Part shown: positions 41,143-50,622 of the stretch, piece after piece | Numbering within the stretch: position 1 is the first letter of the stretch | Layout of the letters: each line of letters starts with the position of its first letter | Origin: Bacteroidales bacterium | GTDB lineage: Bacteria; Bacteroidota; Bacteroidia; Bacteroidales; F082 | Length of the DNA: 64,000 bases | Reading direction: 5' to 3' | Assembly: GCA_017538795.1 (NCBI GenBank) | Contig: JAFYIE010000023.1 | Coordinates: 1-64,000, forward strand | Notes under the pieces: generated by a model | Database searches by the model: none | What the model was told of the DNA's origin: nothing | The model's input: only the letters and a program-made list of their open reading frames with translations | Made by a program: the position numbers and the translations under genes

Positions 41143-41604
41143 ATGATAACGAAAGAACAAATCATCAGTTTGGCCGAAGAAGCCATGAAAGACACCGACC
41201 GTTACGTTGTTAACGTGTTGATACACAAGGATAACGTTATTGAGCTTTTCCTTGATGCTGACAGCTCTGTGACCATCGACGACTGTGTCGCTGTGAGCAA
41301 CTACATCAACGAGAAACTCGACCGCGACGTTGAAGATTACGAACTCAGCGTGTCGTCGGCAGGCATCGACGAGCCTCTTCTGAAGATGAGACAATATCAG
41401 AAATACATCGGCAAAGATTTGATCATCACCGATAAAGAAGGCGTGAACAAGATGTATAAACTGTTGTCGTTTAACGACGAGCAGCTTGAAGTGGAGGAAG
41501 CCGAAGCGAAAAAATACGGCAAACTCACAAAAATCGTTTATCACGACGCTACAACATTGGAAATCAATAAATTAAAAGAAGTCAGACCATATATTAAATT
41601 TTAA
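41143..41604 (+). CDS. rimP: Ribosome maturation factor RimP
   Basis: 153 residues. N-terminal alpha/beta domain with VNVLIHKDNVIELFLDADSS and the family phrase VTIDDCVAVSNYINEKLDRD, then YELSVSSAGIDEPL (matching the L-x-V-S-S-P-G region, with A for P), then a short SH3-like C-terminal domain (about 95-153). RimP assists 30S maturation. It heads the rimP-nusA-infB operon in its standard order; nusA follows after two bases. Confidence 0.92.
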   Translation: MITKEQIISLAEEAMKDTDRYVVNVLIHKDNVIELFLDADSSVTIDDCVAVSNYINEKLDRDVEDYELSVSSAGIDEPLLKMRQYQKYIGKDLIITDKEGVNKMYKLLSFNDEQLEVEEAEAKKYGKLTKIVYHDATTLEINKLKEVRPYIKF

Positions 41605-41606
41605 AA

Positions 41607-42851
41607 ATGGACACACTTAACTTAATCGACACCTTCTCCGAATTTAAGGAGTTTAAGAACATCGACCGTGAGGCCATGATGCACATCCTGAGCGACGTGT
41701 TCAAGGCCATGCTTGCAAAGAAATACGGAAGCGACGAGTATTTCGACATCATCGTCAACATCGACAAGGGCGACCTTGAGATTTACCACAACCGCACAGT
41801 TGTTGAGGACGGCGCTGTTGAAGACGAGCTTTCAGAGATTGCATATTCCGACGCTATAAAAATCGAACCTGACTTTGAAGTCGGTGACGAAGTTTCGGAA
41901 GTGGTTGATATTCATAGCTTTGGCAGAAGAGAGATTTTGGCTATCCGTCAGAACCTCCAGACCAAGATCATGGAATACGAGAAGGAAAATATTTATCTGA
42001 AATACAAGGATAAAGTTGGTGAAATCGTGAATGCAGAGGTATCTCAGGCATGGCGCAAGGAGATCATCGCTGTCGATGAAGACGGCATCGAGCTGGTTTT
42101 GCCTAAAGCCGAGCAGATTCCTGCCGACGTCTATAAGAAAGGCGAAAGCATCCGTGCTATCGTGAAGAGTGTTGAAAACAAAAACGGCACACCTGTCATC
42201 ACCTTGTCGAGAACATCGGAAATCTTCCTGCAGCGCTTGTTCGAGCAGGAGGTCCCAGAGGTTTACGACGGCTTGATCACTATCAGAAAGATCGTGCGTG
42301 AGCCAGGTCAGAGAGCAAAAATCGCCGTTGAGTCATACGACGACCGCATCGACCCTGTCGGCGCCTGCGTCGGTATGAAAGGCTCGCGTATCCATGGCAT
42401 CGTGAGAGAGCTTCGCAACGAGAACATCGACGTCATCAACTTCACAACAAAGCCAGAGTTGTTCATCAGCAGAGCTTTGAATCCTGCAAAGATCACTTCC
42501 ATTAACATCAACGAGGCTAAGAAACTCGCTGAGGTTTACATGGAGAACGACCAGGTGAGCCTCGCCATCGGTAAGGGCGGCTACAACATCAAACTCGCCG
42601 GTAAGCTCACAGGCTACGACATCGACGTTTACCGTAACAGCGACGAGGTCGACATGGAAGACGACGTCGACTTGAAGGAATTCAACGACGAAATCGAAGA
42701 CTGGATCATCGACTCACTCAGAAGAATGGGCTGCGACACAGCTAAGAACGTGCTCGCATACACTCCTGAGGAAGTGGCATCACGCGCTGACCTCGAGATT
42801 GAGACCGTGAATGAGGTGTTCAAGATTTTGCAAGCTGAGTTCGCTGAGTAA
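41607..42851 (+). CDS. nusA: Transcription termination/antitermination protein NusA
   Basis: 414 residues. N-terminal RNA polymerase-binding domain (about 1-125), S1 domain (about 130-200; GEIVNAEVSQAWRKEIIAVD), then two KH domains (about 205-345) with VGACVGMKGSRIHGIVRELR and SLAIGKGGYNIKLAGKLTGY, and a helix-hairpin-like acidic C-terminal part (TPEEVASRADLEIETVNEVF). NusA controls pausing, termination and coupling. Located between rimP and infB as in most bacteria; an 85-base gap with low-complexity sequence precedes infB. Confidence 0.94.
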   Translation: MDTLNLIDTFSEFKEFKNIDREAMMHILSDVFKAMLAKKYGSDEYFDIIVNIDKGDLEIYHNRTVVEDGAVEDELSEIAYSDAIKIEPDFEVGDEVSEVVDIHSFGRREILAIRQNLQTKIMEYEKENIYLKYKDKVGEIVNAEVSQAWRKEIIAVDEDGIELVLPKAEQIPADVYKKGESIRAIVKSVENKNGTPVITLSRTSEIFLQRLFEQEVPEVYDGLITIRKIVREPGQRAKIAVESYDDRIDPVGACVGMKGSRIHGIVRELRNENIDVINFTTKPELFISRALNPAKITSININEAKKLAEVYMENDQVSLAIGKGGYNIKLAGKLTGYDIDVYRNSDEVDMEDDVDLKEFNDEIEDWIIDSLRRMGCDTAKNVLAYTPEEVASRADLEIETVNEVFKILQAEFAE

Positions 42852-42936
42852 AGTTGAGAGTTTAGAGTAGTTGAAAAGTTTAAAGTTTAAAAAGTATAGA
42901 GATTAGAGAAAAATTTAACAAAAATTAGAAATTTTT
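42852..42936 (+). repeat. Low-complexity spacer between nusA and infB
   Basis: The spacer contains reiterated GAGTTTAGAG, AAAGTTTAAAGTTTAAA and AGAGATTAGAG units. It has no coding potential. Similar reiterated TTTAGAG or AGTTTAAAG strings occur between Bacteroidota genes; here the length suggests expansion by slippage. Confidence 0.5.
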
Positions 42937-45861
42937 ATGTCCGAAGAAGTTAAAAACATCAGATTATCAAAGGCTGCGAGGGAGTTCAACGTAGGCACCT
43001 CGACAATTGTGGAATTTCTCGCTAAGAAAGGTCAGAGCATAGATCCGTCGCCGAACACGAAGCTCACAGAGGAGCAATATGCCCTCGTCGTGAAGGAATA
43101 TCAGGGCGAGAAGGAAGTGAAAAAGAATGCCGACCAACTCGGAAACATCGCTTTCAAAGGCAAAACCATCACCGTTGAGACGACGGAGAAGCCTAAAGTC
43201 GTTGAAGAAGAAGAGGAAATCGTTTCGATCAAATCCAATATCCTCGTTAATGATAAGAAAGAAGAAAAGAAAGTTGAGATAAAAGAAGAGAAGAAGGATA
43301 AGGAGGATAAGAAAGATAAGAAAGAGGAAAAGAAGGAAGAGAAAAAAGAACCTAAAAAAGAGGAAAAGAAGGAAGGGAAGGTTGAGTCGATTAAACTGAA
43401 TGTAGTCGGAAAGATCGATTTGGACGGTGGTAAGAAAGCCAAGGAACAGAAGGGTAACGGACAGCCTGGAAACGAAGGCAAGAAAGTAGAGAAGCCAGTG
43501 CAGCCGGCACAGCCTAAGCCGCAGCCTAAAGTCGAGAAACCGGTTCAGCCAGAGAAACCTGCACAACCAGTTCAGCCTGCACAACCGGCACAGCCTGAAG
43601 CAGACGCCGAGGATGACATCAACTTCATCCCTACCAAGTTCAAGAAACTTGAAGGACCGAAGATTCTCGACAAAATCGAGCTTCCTGTTGAACACAAAGG
43701 CAAAGGCAAGCCTGTAGCGACATCTGGTGAAGACAAGAAGGACAAAAAGAAAAAACGTAAACGTATCGGCAACAGTCCTGTGAACCCTAACGAGATTGCA
43801 GGTGCCGACAAACCTAAAGATAAAGGCGGTAAGCCACAAGGACAGGGCGGAAAACCGCAAGGTCAAGGTGGCAAACCTGGTAAGGACGAGAAACGCAAGG
43901 ATCGCGACCGCTTCAAGAAAGGCAAACAGCCAATCTTTGAAGAGAAGCCTGAGTTGACCGACGAAGAGATCCAGAAACAGATCAAGGAGACTCTCGCAAG
44001 ACTGTCGCCACTTGGCAAGTCGAAGACCTCAAAGCACCGCCGCGAGAAACGTCACAACATCCAAAACGAGCTTGAGGAGGAAAGAATGCACGAAATGGAG
44101 GAACAGAAGATCCTCAAGGTCACGGAGTTCGTCACCGCCAACGAGTTGGCAACATTGATGAACATCCCTGTGACCAAGGTCATCGCCACCTGCATGAGCC
44201 TCGGCATGTTCGTCAGCATCAACCAGCGTTTGGACGCTGAGATTCTGCAAGTCGTGGCCGAGGAATTCGGCTTCAAGGTCGAGTTCCAGAGCATGGACGT
44301 GCAAGAGGCCATCGCTGAAGCCGACGAGCCAGACAACCCGGAGGATCTTGTCCCAAGAGCGCCGGTCGTCACCGTCATGGGTCACGTCGACCACGGTAAG
44401 ACCAAGTTATTGGACTTCATCCGCAGCACCAATGTGGTGGCTGGCGAGGCCGGTGGTATCACTCAGCACATCGGTGCTTATGAGGTGAAGACCAACACAG
44501 GCAAGAAGATCACCTTCCTCGATACTCCTGGTCACGAGGCGTTTACCGCTATGCGTGCCCGTGGTGCCAAGATCACCGACGTCGCCATCATCGTCATCGC
44601 AGCTGATGACAACGTAATGCCGCAGACCGTCGAGGCTATCAACCACGCACACGCCGCCAATGTGCCTATCGTCTTCGCTATCAACAAGATCGATAAGCCA
44701 ACGGCAGACCCGCAGAAGATTTACCGTCAGCTTGCCGACATGAACATCCTCGTCGAGGAATGGGGCGGCAAGGTGCAGTCACAAGAGATATCAGCAAAAC
44801 AAGGTATAGGCGTCGACGAGCTTCTTGAGAAGGTTCTTCTCGAAGCTGAGATGCTCGACCTCAAAGGCAACCCGAACCGCTTGGCCAAGGGTACCGTCAT
44901 CGAGTCGGCACTTGACAAAGGACGCGGCTACGTGGCTAAGATTCTGGTTCAGGAAGGAACATTGCATGTGGGCGACATGGTGCTCGCAGGCACTACATAC
45001 GGCAAGGTGAAGGCTATGTTCAACGAGCGCAACCAGCAGTTGAAAGAAGCAGGTCCTTCTACCCCACTCTTGCTCCTCGGTTTGAACGGCGCTCCTCAAG
45101 CTGGTGATAACTTCAACGTTATGACTGACGAGCGTGAGGTGAAGACCATCGCCAACCGTCGTCAGCAACTGCAACGCGAGATGGGTATCAGAACCCAGAA
45201 ACATATCACCCTCGACGAAATCGGACGTCGTATCGCCATCGGCGACTTCAAAGAGCTCAACATTATCGTTAAGGCCGACGTGGACGGCTCGGTGGAGGCA
45301 TTGTCAGACTCATTGCTGAAGCTTTCTACAGAAGAAGTTCAGGTCAACATCATCCACAAGTCGGTGGGTGCCATCAGCGAGGCCGATATCATGCTCGCAT
45401 CAGCATCCAACGCCATCATCGTGGGCTTCAACGTGCGTCCTACAATGCAAGCCAGAAAGATCGCGGAGAAAGAGCAGATCGATATCAGACTCTACTCAAT
45501 CATCTACACCGCCATCGAGGAAATCAAGGCAGCTATTGAAGGTATGTTGGCGCCTGAGATTCAGGAAGTTGTCACATGCAACATCGAAATCAGAGAGGTG
45601 TTCCACATCAGCAAGGTTGGAAATATCGCCGGATGTATGGTGCTCGACGGCAAGGTCAACCGTCAGACAAAGATTCGTCTCATCCGCGACGGCATTGTGA
45701 TTTACACTGGCGCGCTCGGCTCACTGAAACGTTTCAAAGACGACGTCAAGGAAGTGTCAGCAGGCTTTGAATGCGGCTTGAACATCGAGAACTTCAACGA
45801 CATCAAGGTCGGAGACATCATCGAAGGATACACTGAGAAAGAAGTCAGCAGAAAACTTTAA
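42937..45861 (+). CDS. infB: Translation initiation factor IF-2
   Basis: 974 residues. An IF2 N-terminal module ([20 protein letters not shown]), then a long low-complexity stretch rich in Lys, Glu, Pro and Gln (about residues 90-340), then the conserved core with G1 [17 protein letters not shown] (about 475), switch [13 protein letters not shown]3 [17 protein letters not shown] and G4 FAINKIDKP, followed by domains II-IV (about 650-974). IF2 places initiator tRNA on the 30S subunit. The disordered linker is a strong example of low-complexity composition. A T9SS cargo gene starts four bases after the stop. Confidence 0.95.
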   Translation: MSEEVKNIRLSKAAREFNVGTSTIVEFLAKKGQSIDPSPNTKLTEEQYALVVKEYQGEKEVKKNADQLGNIAFKGKTITVETTEKPKVVEEEEEIVSIKSNILVNDKKEEKKVEIKEEKKDKEDKKDKKEEKKEEKKEPKKEEKKEGKVESIKLNVVGKIDLDGGKKAKEQKGNGQPGNEGKKVEKPVQPAQPKPQPKVEKPVQPEKPAQPVQPAQPAQPEADAEDDINFIPTKFKKLEGPKILDKIELPVEHKGKGKPVATSGEDKKDKKKKRKRIGNSPVNPNEIAGADKPKDKGGKPQGQGGKPQGQGGKPGKDEKRKDRDRFKKGKQPIFEEKPELTDEEIQKQIKETLARLSPLGKSKTSKHRREKRHNIQNELEEERMHEMEEQKILKVTEFVTANELATLMNIPVTKVIATCMSLGMFVSINQRLDAEILQVVAEEFGFKVEFQSMDVQEAIAEADEPDNPEDLVPRAPVVTVMGHVDHGKTKLLDFIRSTNVVAGEAGGITQHIGAYEVKTNTGKKITFLDTPGHEAFTAMRARGAKITDVAIIVIAADDNVMPQTVEAINHAHAANVPIVFAINKIDKPTADPQKIYRQLADMNILVEEWGGKVQSQEISAKQGIGVDELLEKVLLEAEMLDLKGNPNRLAKGTVIESALDKGRGYVAKILVQEGTLHVGDMVLAGTTYGKVKAMFNERNQQLKEAGPSTPLLLLGLNGAPQAGDNFNVMTDEREVKTIANRRQQLQREMGIRTQKHITLDEIGRRIAIGDFKELNIIVKADVDGSVEALSDSLLKLSTEEVQVNIIHKSVGAISEADIMLASASNAIIVGFNVRPTMQARKIAEKEQIDIRLYSIIYTAIEEIKAAIEGMLAPEIQEVVTCNIEIREVFHISKVGNIAGCMVLDGKVNRQTKIRLIRDGIVIYTGALGSLKRFKDDVKEVSAGFECGLNIENFNDIKVGDIIEGYTEKEVSRKL

Positions 45862-45865
45862 CAGT

Positions 45866-46927
45866 ATGAAGAAGTACCTTGTCATCTTATTGATGTTGTT
45901 TGCGGCAAGATTTGCATACGCCGACAGCATTCTGTTCGACAGCTTCGAATATGCCAATCACGACGGCGAGACGCCTACAGGATGGGTGTGCGATGACGAC
46001 TCATGGGTTTGCGGATATCTCGAGAAAGACCACAACCGCATAGCACACAGCGGCAACTGGTATGCCTACACCAACAGCGCCGAGTCATGGATGTTCATGT
46101 CCATGTATATGAGCGAACAGCTGAAATACCGCTTCACGCTTTGGGCTATCTCCGACGGCGATTATCAGCTTGAGATTTGGGCTGGAAACGAAGCCAGCAG
46201 CGGCTCTATGACACAGTTGCTGCTCAATGAGATTGTCAGCAGCGGCAGCTATGAGAAATTCTCAGCTTACATCGATGAGATGACAACCAATTATCAGTAT
46301 TTTGGAATACATGCTGTGTCGGCTTATGGCGACTGCATCCTCACCATCGATGATGTAAACGTCGACATGGTTGATAAATACGGGATGCAGGTCACGCCGG
46401 CAAGTATCGAAACAAACATGGCGCCTGGTACGCAGACCGAGTTCTGCTTCAAATTCACCAATATCGGCTACGAGTCTCTTATCGTCTACATAACCCCGCT
46501 CTCGGATTATTTCTCAGACATACATCTATGGGCGAACGGTGTTGAGGGTCCGACATTCCCTGCCGCTCCTAACGAGACAGTGGAAATCAACGGTGTCGCC
46601 ACATTACTTCCTGACGTCACCATCGGCTCGCCGACTTGGATTGATATCATGTTTACCCTCGACTGCGGATGCGCCACTGCGATGTTCACTTTCTGGGCAA
46701 CGCCAGGATATGAGTCGATAGATGAATATTTCACAAATGTGAGTATATATCCTAACCCTTCGTCAGGAAACATAACAATAGAAGGAAACGGCGAGGTTTT
46801 TATCACCAACGCCCTCGGTCAAACTGTTTTGACAAAGGAAATAACTGAAAGAGAAACGATTACGCTTCCTGAAGGTATTTATTTCGTGACAATAAGCGGG
46901 AAGACACAGAAGTTGATTGTTAAATAG
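45866..46927 (+). CDS. Secreted protein with type IX secretion C-terminal sorting domain
   Basis: 353 residues. Signal peptide (to about residue 19, FAYA), then a cleaved-adhesin-like beta-sandwich (about 20-170; SILFDSFEYANHDGETPTGW; YRFTLWAISDGDYQLEIWAG), a second Ig-like domain (about 175-275) and a type A sorting domain at the end (VSIYPNPSSGNITIEG...EGIYFVTISGKTQKLIVK). T9SS moves such cargo across the outer membrane and attaches it to the surface. The start is four bases after infB, so it shares a transcript with a translation factor. Its role is unknown; adhesin or surface binding is the family-based guess. The gene converges on the transglutaminase gene. Confidence 0.85.
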   Translation: MKKYLVILLMLFAARFAYADSILFDSFEYANHDGETPTGWVCDDDSWVCGYLEKDHNRIAHSGNWYAYTNSAESWMFMSMYMSEQLKYRFTLWAISDGDYQLEIWAGNEASSGSMTQLLLNEIVSSGSYEKFSAYIDEMTTNYQYFGIHAVSAYGDCILTIDDVNVDMVDKYGMQVTPASIETNMAPGTQTEFCFKFTNIGYESLIVYITPLSDYFSDIHLWANGVEGPTFPAAPNETVEINGVATLLPDVTIGSPTWIDIMFTLDCGCATAMFTFWATPGYESIDEYFTNVSIYPNPSSGNITIEGNGEVFITNALGQTVLTKEITERETITLPEGIYFVTISGKTQKLIVK

Positions 46928-46931
46928 CTTT

Positions 46932-49313
46932 TTACTTAACAAAATTCAAAATCTGTTCGCCGAGACCTATCTGGTATCCGCTTTTTTCAAAAACCACCTT
47001 GTTTTCAGAATCGACAATTTGGAAACAAGGTGAATTTTTTATAGTATCAAAAGTAGTGGCATCAGCGACGCTAAATTCGATATTTTCAGGCAACTCGTTG
47101 AAATTCTTTAATTTAAAATTGGAGAAATCATCTTCATTTTTAAAATAGAAGGTCATCACTCCGCCCCACTTCTCGAATTGTTCTTTTAAAATTGAAATTT
47201 CCTGCATGGCGTGGGTGGTAGGCTCGCTGCCACCGTCGAGATAGGCCACAATGCGTAATTGTGACAACACATTTTGAGACGTTTCAGGAGATGTTTCTAC
47301 GGCAGGTTTCCGCATAATCATTTTCACCGTTGTCGGCTTGCCGCTCTCAATACAGAAGAATGCCAGACGGTTGAGTACGATGCCGTCGGCAAGACGCGGA
47401 CCGTAACTCAATGCGTAATATCCTGCATCGAGCGTGATGCCGCCGTCCGCCATCATCTGCGACAACGTCATGCCCACGTCCATTCCCGGGTCCATGGCAT
47501 CGTATGCGAGGAGGTCAAAAGTGTTGCCGTTGAATTTCTTTATTGAGAAATGGGTGTAATAACGAGGATCGTCGGTGCCATGATAATCAATCACCAAGGT
47601 GCCAGGTTTTTGAGACGTTTCAGAAAACGTCTCTACAGGGTCAAAAACTAAATCAATCCATTGATTATCAAAATATTGCACCTTACCAGTAACTGGATCA
47701 ATTCGTGATATGATTCCTTTGGATCGTGCCAAAGCCACGAAGAAAATATCGCGGGAATGCGAGTCGGCATGACGTGATCGCAGCACACCAGCCGGTGAAA
47801 TCGAGGTTCTGCTTTCGACTATGGCATCATTGACTGAAATGCTGTCGCTAACCCATTTTACCAAATCCGCGACATTATCTGGCAGAGACGTTTCGTGGAA
47901 CGTTTTTACAAACGGCCGCAGCATCTCATTGGAGACACGAGGATTTAGCATATCGTTATCAAGACAATCTTTCAAAACATCAATTGAAACGTCACGCAAA
48001 TCCTTGTCTGTCAGGTTATGAAGAAGAGTGTATGCCTCCTCCTCCCTATTCAAACCTCTCGCACAATCTATGAAATCCTTGATTGTCTGATAGTTACCCC
48101 ATGTCTTCGCCATGATTTCCTTGTCGTAATCGCCTTCGTTTTGGGCGGCGACGCATTGCGCAATGTAAGCGTTTCTGATTGAATCTTCTACAACCAGACG
48201 ACGATTGTTTTCGGCACGCATTTCGACGGAAACGTTGGGGATGCATGCATTTTCCGCAGGCGGGACGATGTCGTAATCAAACGATTCGACGTCCGTAGAG
48301 ACGCACGGCCGTGCGTCTCTACATAACGTTATTGTTATAGAATCCACAGAACCGATTTTCAGCACCTCGTAGCCAAAATTTCCGTCTTTCGAGGCGTAGA
48401 CCATCATGCTACCCAATCCTGCCGTCAACCATGTATTTCCTTCATTATCAGTGTATTTTGTTGCAACGGTATGATATTCCGAATAGTTGTAAATTTTGAA
48501 ATCGACGCGCGCATCAGGAACAGTATTGCCATATCTGTCAACGACAGTCACATTGAGTTTTGCTGTCTCGGCGTAGTTGTCGATGACGTTGATTTCTGTA
48601 AAATAAGGTGTTTTGCTTATCACTTCTTCGGGACCGTCATAATCGCCGAAAACGCGGGTATGCACTAACAATGCGCGTGATGCAGGAGCGTTAAACCAGC
48701 CGAGGTCGAGCACTGGCTCTGGCTCGCATGCACCAAGGAAATGCCATTTGCCGTCGACCCAAGCCTCCACCCAGGCGTGGTTGTCGTCACAGTGAGCCCA
48801 ACGCGGGACGTATACCTGGCGGGCTGGGATGCATACGGTGCGTAACGCTGAAACCAGCAGCGTCGACTCCTCGCCACAACGTCCCCACGAGGTTTTGATG
48901 GTCGCCATCGGGGCACTGGTTCTGGAATCGGAGCCTTTGTAGTTCACCTTCTCGTGGCACCAGTGGTTGACTTCCAACACTGCATCGTACATCGACAAAT
49001 CCTTGACCCTGTCGCGCAATTCCTCATAATATGCCATTCGAAAATCGTCAAGATTCTCGTTGTTCACTCGAATTGGCAGCACGAAATGCTTGAACTCGCG
49101 CTCAGGAACACGCTTTCCCCAAGGCAAATCTTTCTTTGCCTTGAGAGAAGTTTGGATATTCTGCATAAAATAATCCTGACTGTATTCAGTGCGATCGCAT
49201 AACAGCATCGAAGCATCAAGAAAAGCAAACGCCTCCTGCTCTTTTCGTGAATTATTATTTGAACATGAAACTGCAAATAATGCAATAGCAATAAAAAGGA
49301 ATAGTTTTTTCAT
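46932..49313 (-). CDS. Transglutaminase-like lipoprotein with inserted repeat peptides
   Basis: 793 residues. Lipobox SCS near residue 17. The transglutaminase-like catalytic core lies at about residues 110-230: Cys in SWGRCGEESTLLVSALRTV, His in DDNHAWVEAWVDGKWHFLGA, and Asp in PEPVLDLGW. A carboxypeptidase-regulatory-like sandwich (about 255-335) and helical/beta regions to the end follow. The gene has four insertions of GTAGAGACG-type palindromes, read in frame as CRDARPCVST (331-340), VKTFHETS (469-476), VETFSETS (559-567) and VETSPETS (671-679). Probably a periplasmic or surface peptidase or cross-linker; substrate unknown. Upstream spacer holds two palindromic elements. Confidence 0.8.
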   Translation of the reverse strand: MKKLFLFIAIALFAVSCSNNNSRKEQEAFAFLDASMLLCDRTEYSQDYFMQNIQTSLKAKKDLPWGKRVPEREFKHFVLPIRVNNENLDDFRMAYYEELRDRVKDLSMYDAVLEVNHWCHEKVNYKGSDSRTSAPMATIKTSWGRCGEESTLLVSALRTVCIPARQVYVPRWAHCDDNHAWVEAWVDGKWHFLGACEPEPVLDLGWFNAPASRALLVHTRVFGDYDGPEEVISKTPYFTEINVIDNYAETAKLNVTVVDRYGNTVPDARVDFKIYNYSEYHTVATKYTDNEGNTWLTAGLGSMMVYASKDGNFGYEVLKIGSVDSITITLCRDARPCVSTDVESFDYDIVPPAENACIPNVSVEMRAENNRRLVVEDSIRNAYIAQCVAAQNEGDYDKEIMAKTWGNYQTIKDFIDCARGLNREEEAYTLLHNLTDKDLRDVSIDVLKDCLDNDMLNPRVSNEMLRPFVKTFHETSLPDNVADLVKWVSDSISVNDAIVESRTSISPAGVLRSRHADSHSRDIFFVALARSKGIISRIDPVTGKVQYFDNQWIDLVFDPVETFSETSQKPGTLVIDYHGTDDPRYYTHFSIKKFNGNTFDLLAYDAMDPGMDVGMTLSQMMADGGITLDAGYYALSYGPRLADGIVLNRLAFFCIESGKPTTVKMIMRKPAVETSPETSQNVLSQLRIVAYLDGGSEPTTHAMQEISILKEQFEKWGGVMTFYFKNEDDFSNFKLKNFNELPENIEFSVADATTFDTIKNSPCFQIVDSENKVVFEKSGYQIGLGEQILNFVK
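47276..47300 (-). repeat. GTAGAGACGTTT-family repeat, copy 1 in the transglutaminase gene
   Basis: On the minus strand GTAGAAACATCTCC followed by TGAAACGTCTC. Reads VETSPETS. The second half is identical in all three copies. Confidence 0.75.
47612..47636 (-). repeat. GTAGAGACGTTT-family repeat, copy 2
   Basis: On the minus strand GTAGAGACGTTTTC followed by TGAAACGTCTC, a near-perfect palindrome. Reads VETFSETS. Confidence 0.8.
47885..47909 (-). repeat. GTAGAGACGTTT-family repeat, copy 3
   Basis: On the minus strand GTAAAAACGTTCCA followed by CGAAACGTCTC. Reads VKTFHETS, in the same phase as copies 1 and 2. Confidence 0.75.
48295..48322. repeat. Perfect 28-bp palindrome (GTAGAGACGCAC family) in the transglutaminase gene
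   Basis: Arms of 14 bases, GTAGAGACGCACGG and its exact reverse complement, with no spacer. Read on the minus strand as CRDARPCVST. A close copy lies in cutC. Confidence 0.9.
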
Positions 49314-49335
49314 AATGAAATGTTTTTTGTTATTC

Positions 49336-49408
49336 GTCTTTAGTCATCATTTTTCGGCTGCCACCTTCCTTCGGAAGCTGAAGGCCTTCAAAATTGATGA
49401 CTAAAGAC
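49336..49408. repeat. 73-bp element with 14-bp terminal inverted repeats
   Basis: Ends GTCTTTAGTCATCA and TGATGACTAAAGAC are perfect inverted repeats. The inner part TTTTTCGGCTGCCAC recurs, inverted, at 61866-61896. It lies 22 bases upstream of the transglutaminase ATG. Inner GGAAGCTGAAGG segments can form a second hairpin. Confidence 0.8.
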
Positions 49409-49414
49409 TCTTAA

Positions 49415-49443
49415 TTATTAGTTGTCAAAATGACAACTAATAA
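49415..49443. repeat. Hairpin palindrome, 13-bp perfect arms
   Basis: TTATTAGTTGTCA, loop AAA, TGACAACTAATAA. It lies three bases beyond the ATP-grasp stop, where it could stop transcription, though no T-tract follows. Its TTAGTTGTCA core resembles the TTAGTCGTCA ends of the 61.7-kb elements. Confidence 0.7.
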
Positions 49444-49446
49444 CGG

Positions 49447-50598
49447 TTATTTTATAAATTCCGTTAAATCAGAATTCAATATTTCTTGCAATTCAGCGCG
49501 ATGCGCTTTGTCAGTCTTCACGAACAAAAATCCCCACACGCTCATTGCCGGGTTCATAATGTCACGAGTCTCTACTACGCCGTGAAAATGTTTCTTAATC
49601 TTCTCAAAATCAATAGCTTTCGTGGTCTCGTAAGGCTTGTCGAGCACGATGAAACTGAACACATCGTCTTCGATGCCATTCCACATTGTGTCGTAGTCAG
49701 GATGGATGCCTTCGAAATAGCATTGCACTGGCAGCAAACCGCAGGTGTGGCGTGTCAAATCGTTCAAGCACATGCCGGCAAAACGCAATGGATTGACCTC
49801 AATCGGGATGGCCTTACCAGTGTTCTTGTCTACACGGAACTCCACATGCATCGGGAAGTTGCGAAGATTCAAAACGCCGTTCAAGTCAATGAGAAACTGA
49901 TTGAACGGACCGTAGTTCTTCTCAAAAATCTCCTTGCTCATGCAGTAAAGTCGGTCGCTGACGTCGGTTTCTGATTTGAAGATATGATGGAAAATATTTA
50001 TAATATTAGGTTTTCCGTCTTTGTCAAAATATGCGTCAACGGCATATTCCTCGCCTTGGATGAAGTCCTCGAGCACGAACTTTCCGCTCTTAACCACAGT
50101 CTCAGGAAACACAGCACATTGCTTGGCGAAGTTCTTGTCGATGTCGTCCAAAGCGGCATTCCATTCCTCTTTACTACGAACGATGTAAACGCCCACGCTG
50201 AGGAATCCGACTGCCGGTTTTATCACCAACGGCAACGGCAGCTCATCAGGATTGAGCGAGCGCAACTCGTTCATTTCCACTTCTTTATAATAGAAATCAG
50301 GGAAAATCTTGGCACAGATCTTACGGAATTCAGCCTTGTCTTTCACAATCTTCACCTTCTCAATGAGCTCCGAGCCAGCGAGATGCGGATAGAGCCAAAC
50401 GAGGGCGTTTTCCGACACGGCGTAAAGCTTGCCGCTCTGCTGATATTGCTCAACAAACTCCTTGTCGCCAACCAGATTAAGACGATGTCCTCGCTGAACT
50501 AAAAGCTCAGACATTTCATTTCTTAAAACTGCTATCTGACTTTTCTCAAGATAGTCCACTAACGGAGCTGAAACATATGGTTTTTCAAGTATAATCAT
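49447..50598 (-). CDS. ATP-grasp domain protein
   Basis: 383 residues. Central ATP-grasp fold (about residues 100-300): the P-loop-like lid PLVIKPAVGFLSVGVYIVRS (about 120-145), the adenine-site FVLEDFIQGEEYAVDAYFDK (about 180-200) and the metal-binding HVEFRVDKNTGKAIPIEVNP (about 252-271, Glu and Asn ligands). The N-terminal Rossmann part (1-95) is variable. ATP-grasp enzymes join a carboxylate to an amine or thiol via an acyl-phosphate; amino acid ligation is the most common role, but the substrates here are unknown. It stands between purA and the transglutaminase gene, with repeat elements on both sides. Confidence 0.82.
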   Translation of the reverse strand: MIILEKPYVSAPLVDYLEKSQIAVLRNEMSELLVQRGHRLNLVGDKEFVEQYQQSGKLYAVSENALVWLYPHLAGSELIEKVKIVKDKAEFRKICAKIFPDFYYKEVEMNELRSLNPDELPLPLVIKPAVGFLSVGVYIVRSKEEWNAALDDIDKNFAKQCAVFPETVVKSGKFVLEDFIQGEEYAVDAYFDKDGKPNIINIFHHIFKSETDVSDRLYCMSKEIFEKNYGPFNQFLIDLNGVLNLRNFPMHVEFRVDKNTGKAIPIEVNPLRFAGMCLNDLTRHTCGLLPVQCYFEGIHPDYDTMWNGIEDDVFSFIVLDKPYETTKAIDFEKIKKHFHGVVETRDIMNPAMSVWGFLFVKTDKAHRAELQEILNSDLTEFIK

Positions 50599-50622
50599 AA
50601 TTTTATCTCTTTATTTTTATAT

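Noticed and set aside
42967..43866. A 299-codon frame antisense to the infB linker, rich in Phe and Leu
   Set aside because: It is the complement of the Lys/Glu-rich low-complexity part of IF2; the apparent hydrophobicity is an artefact.
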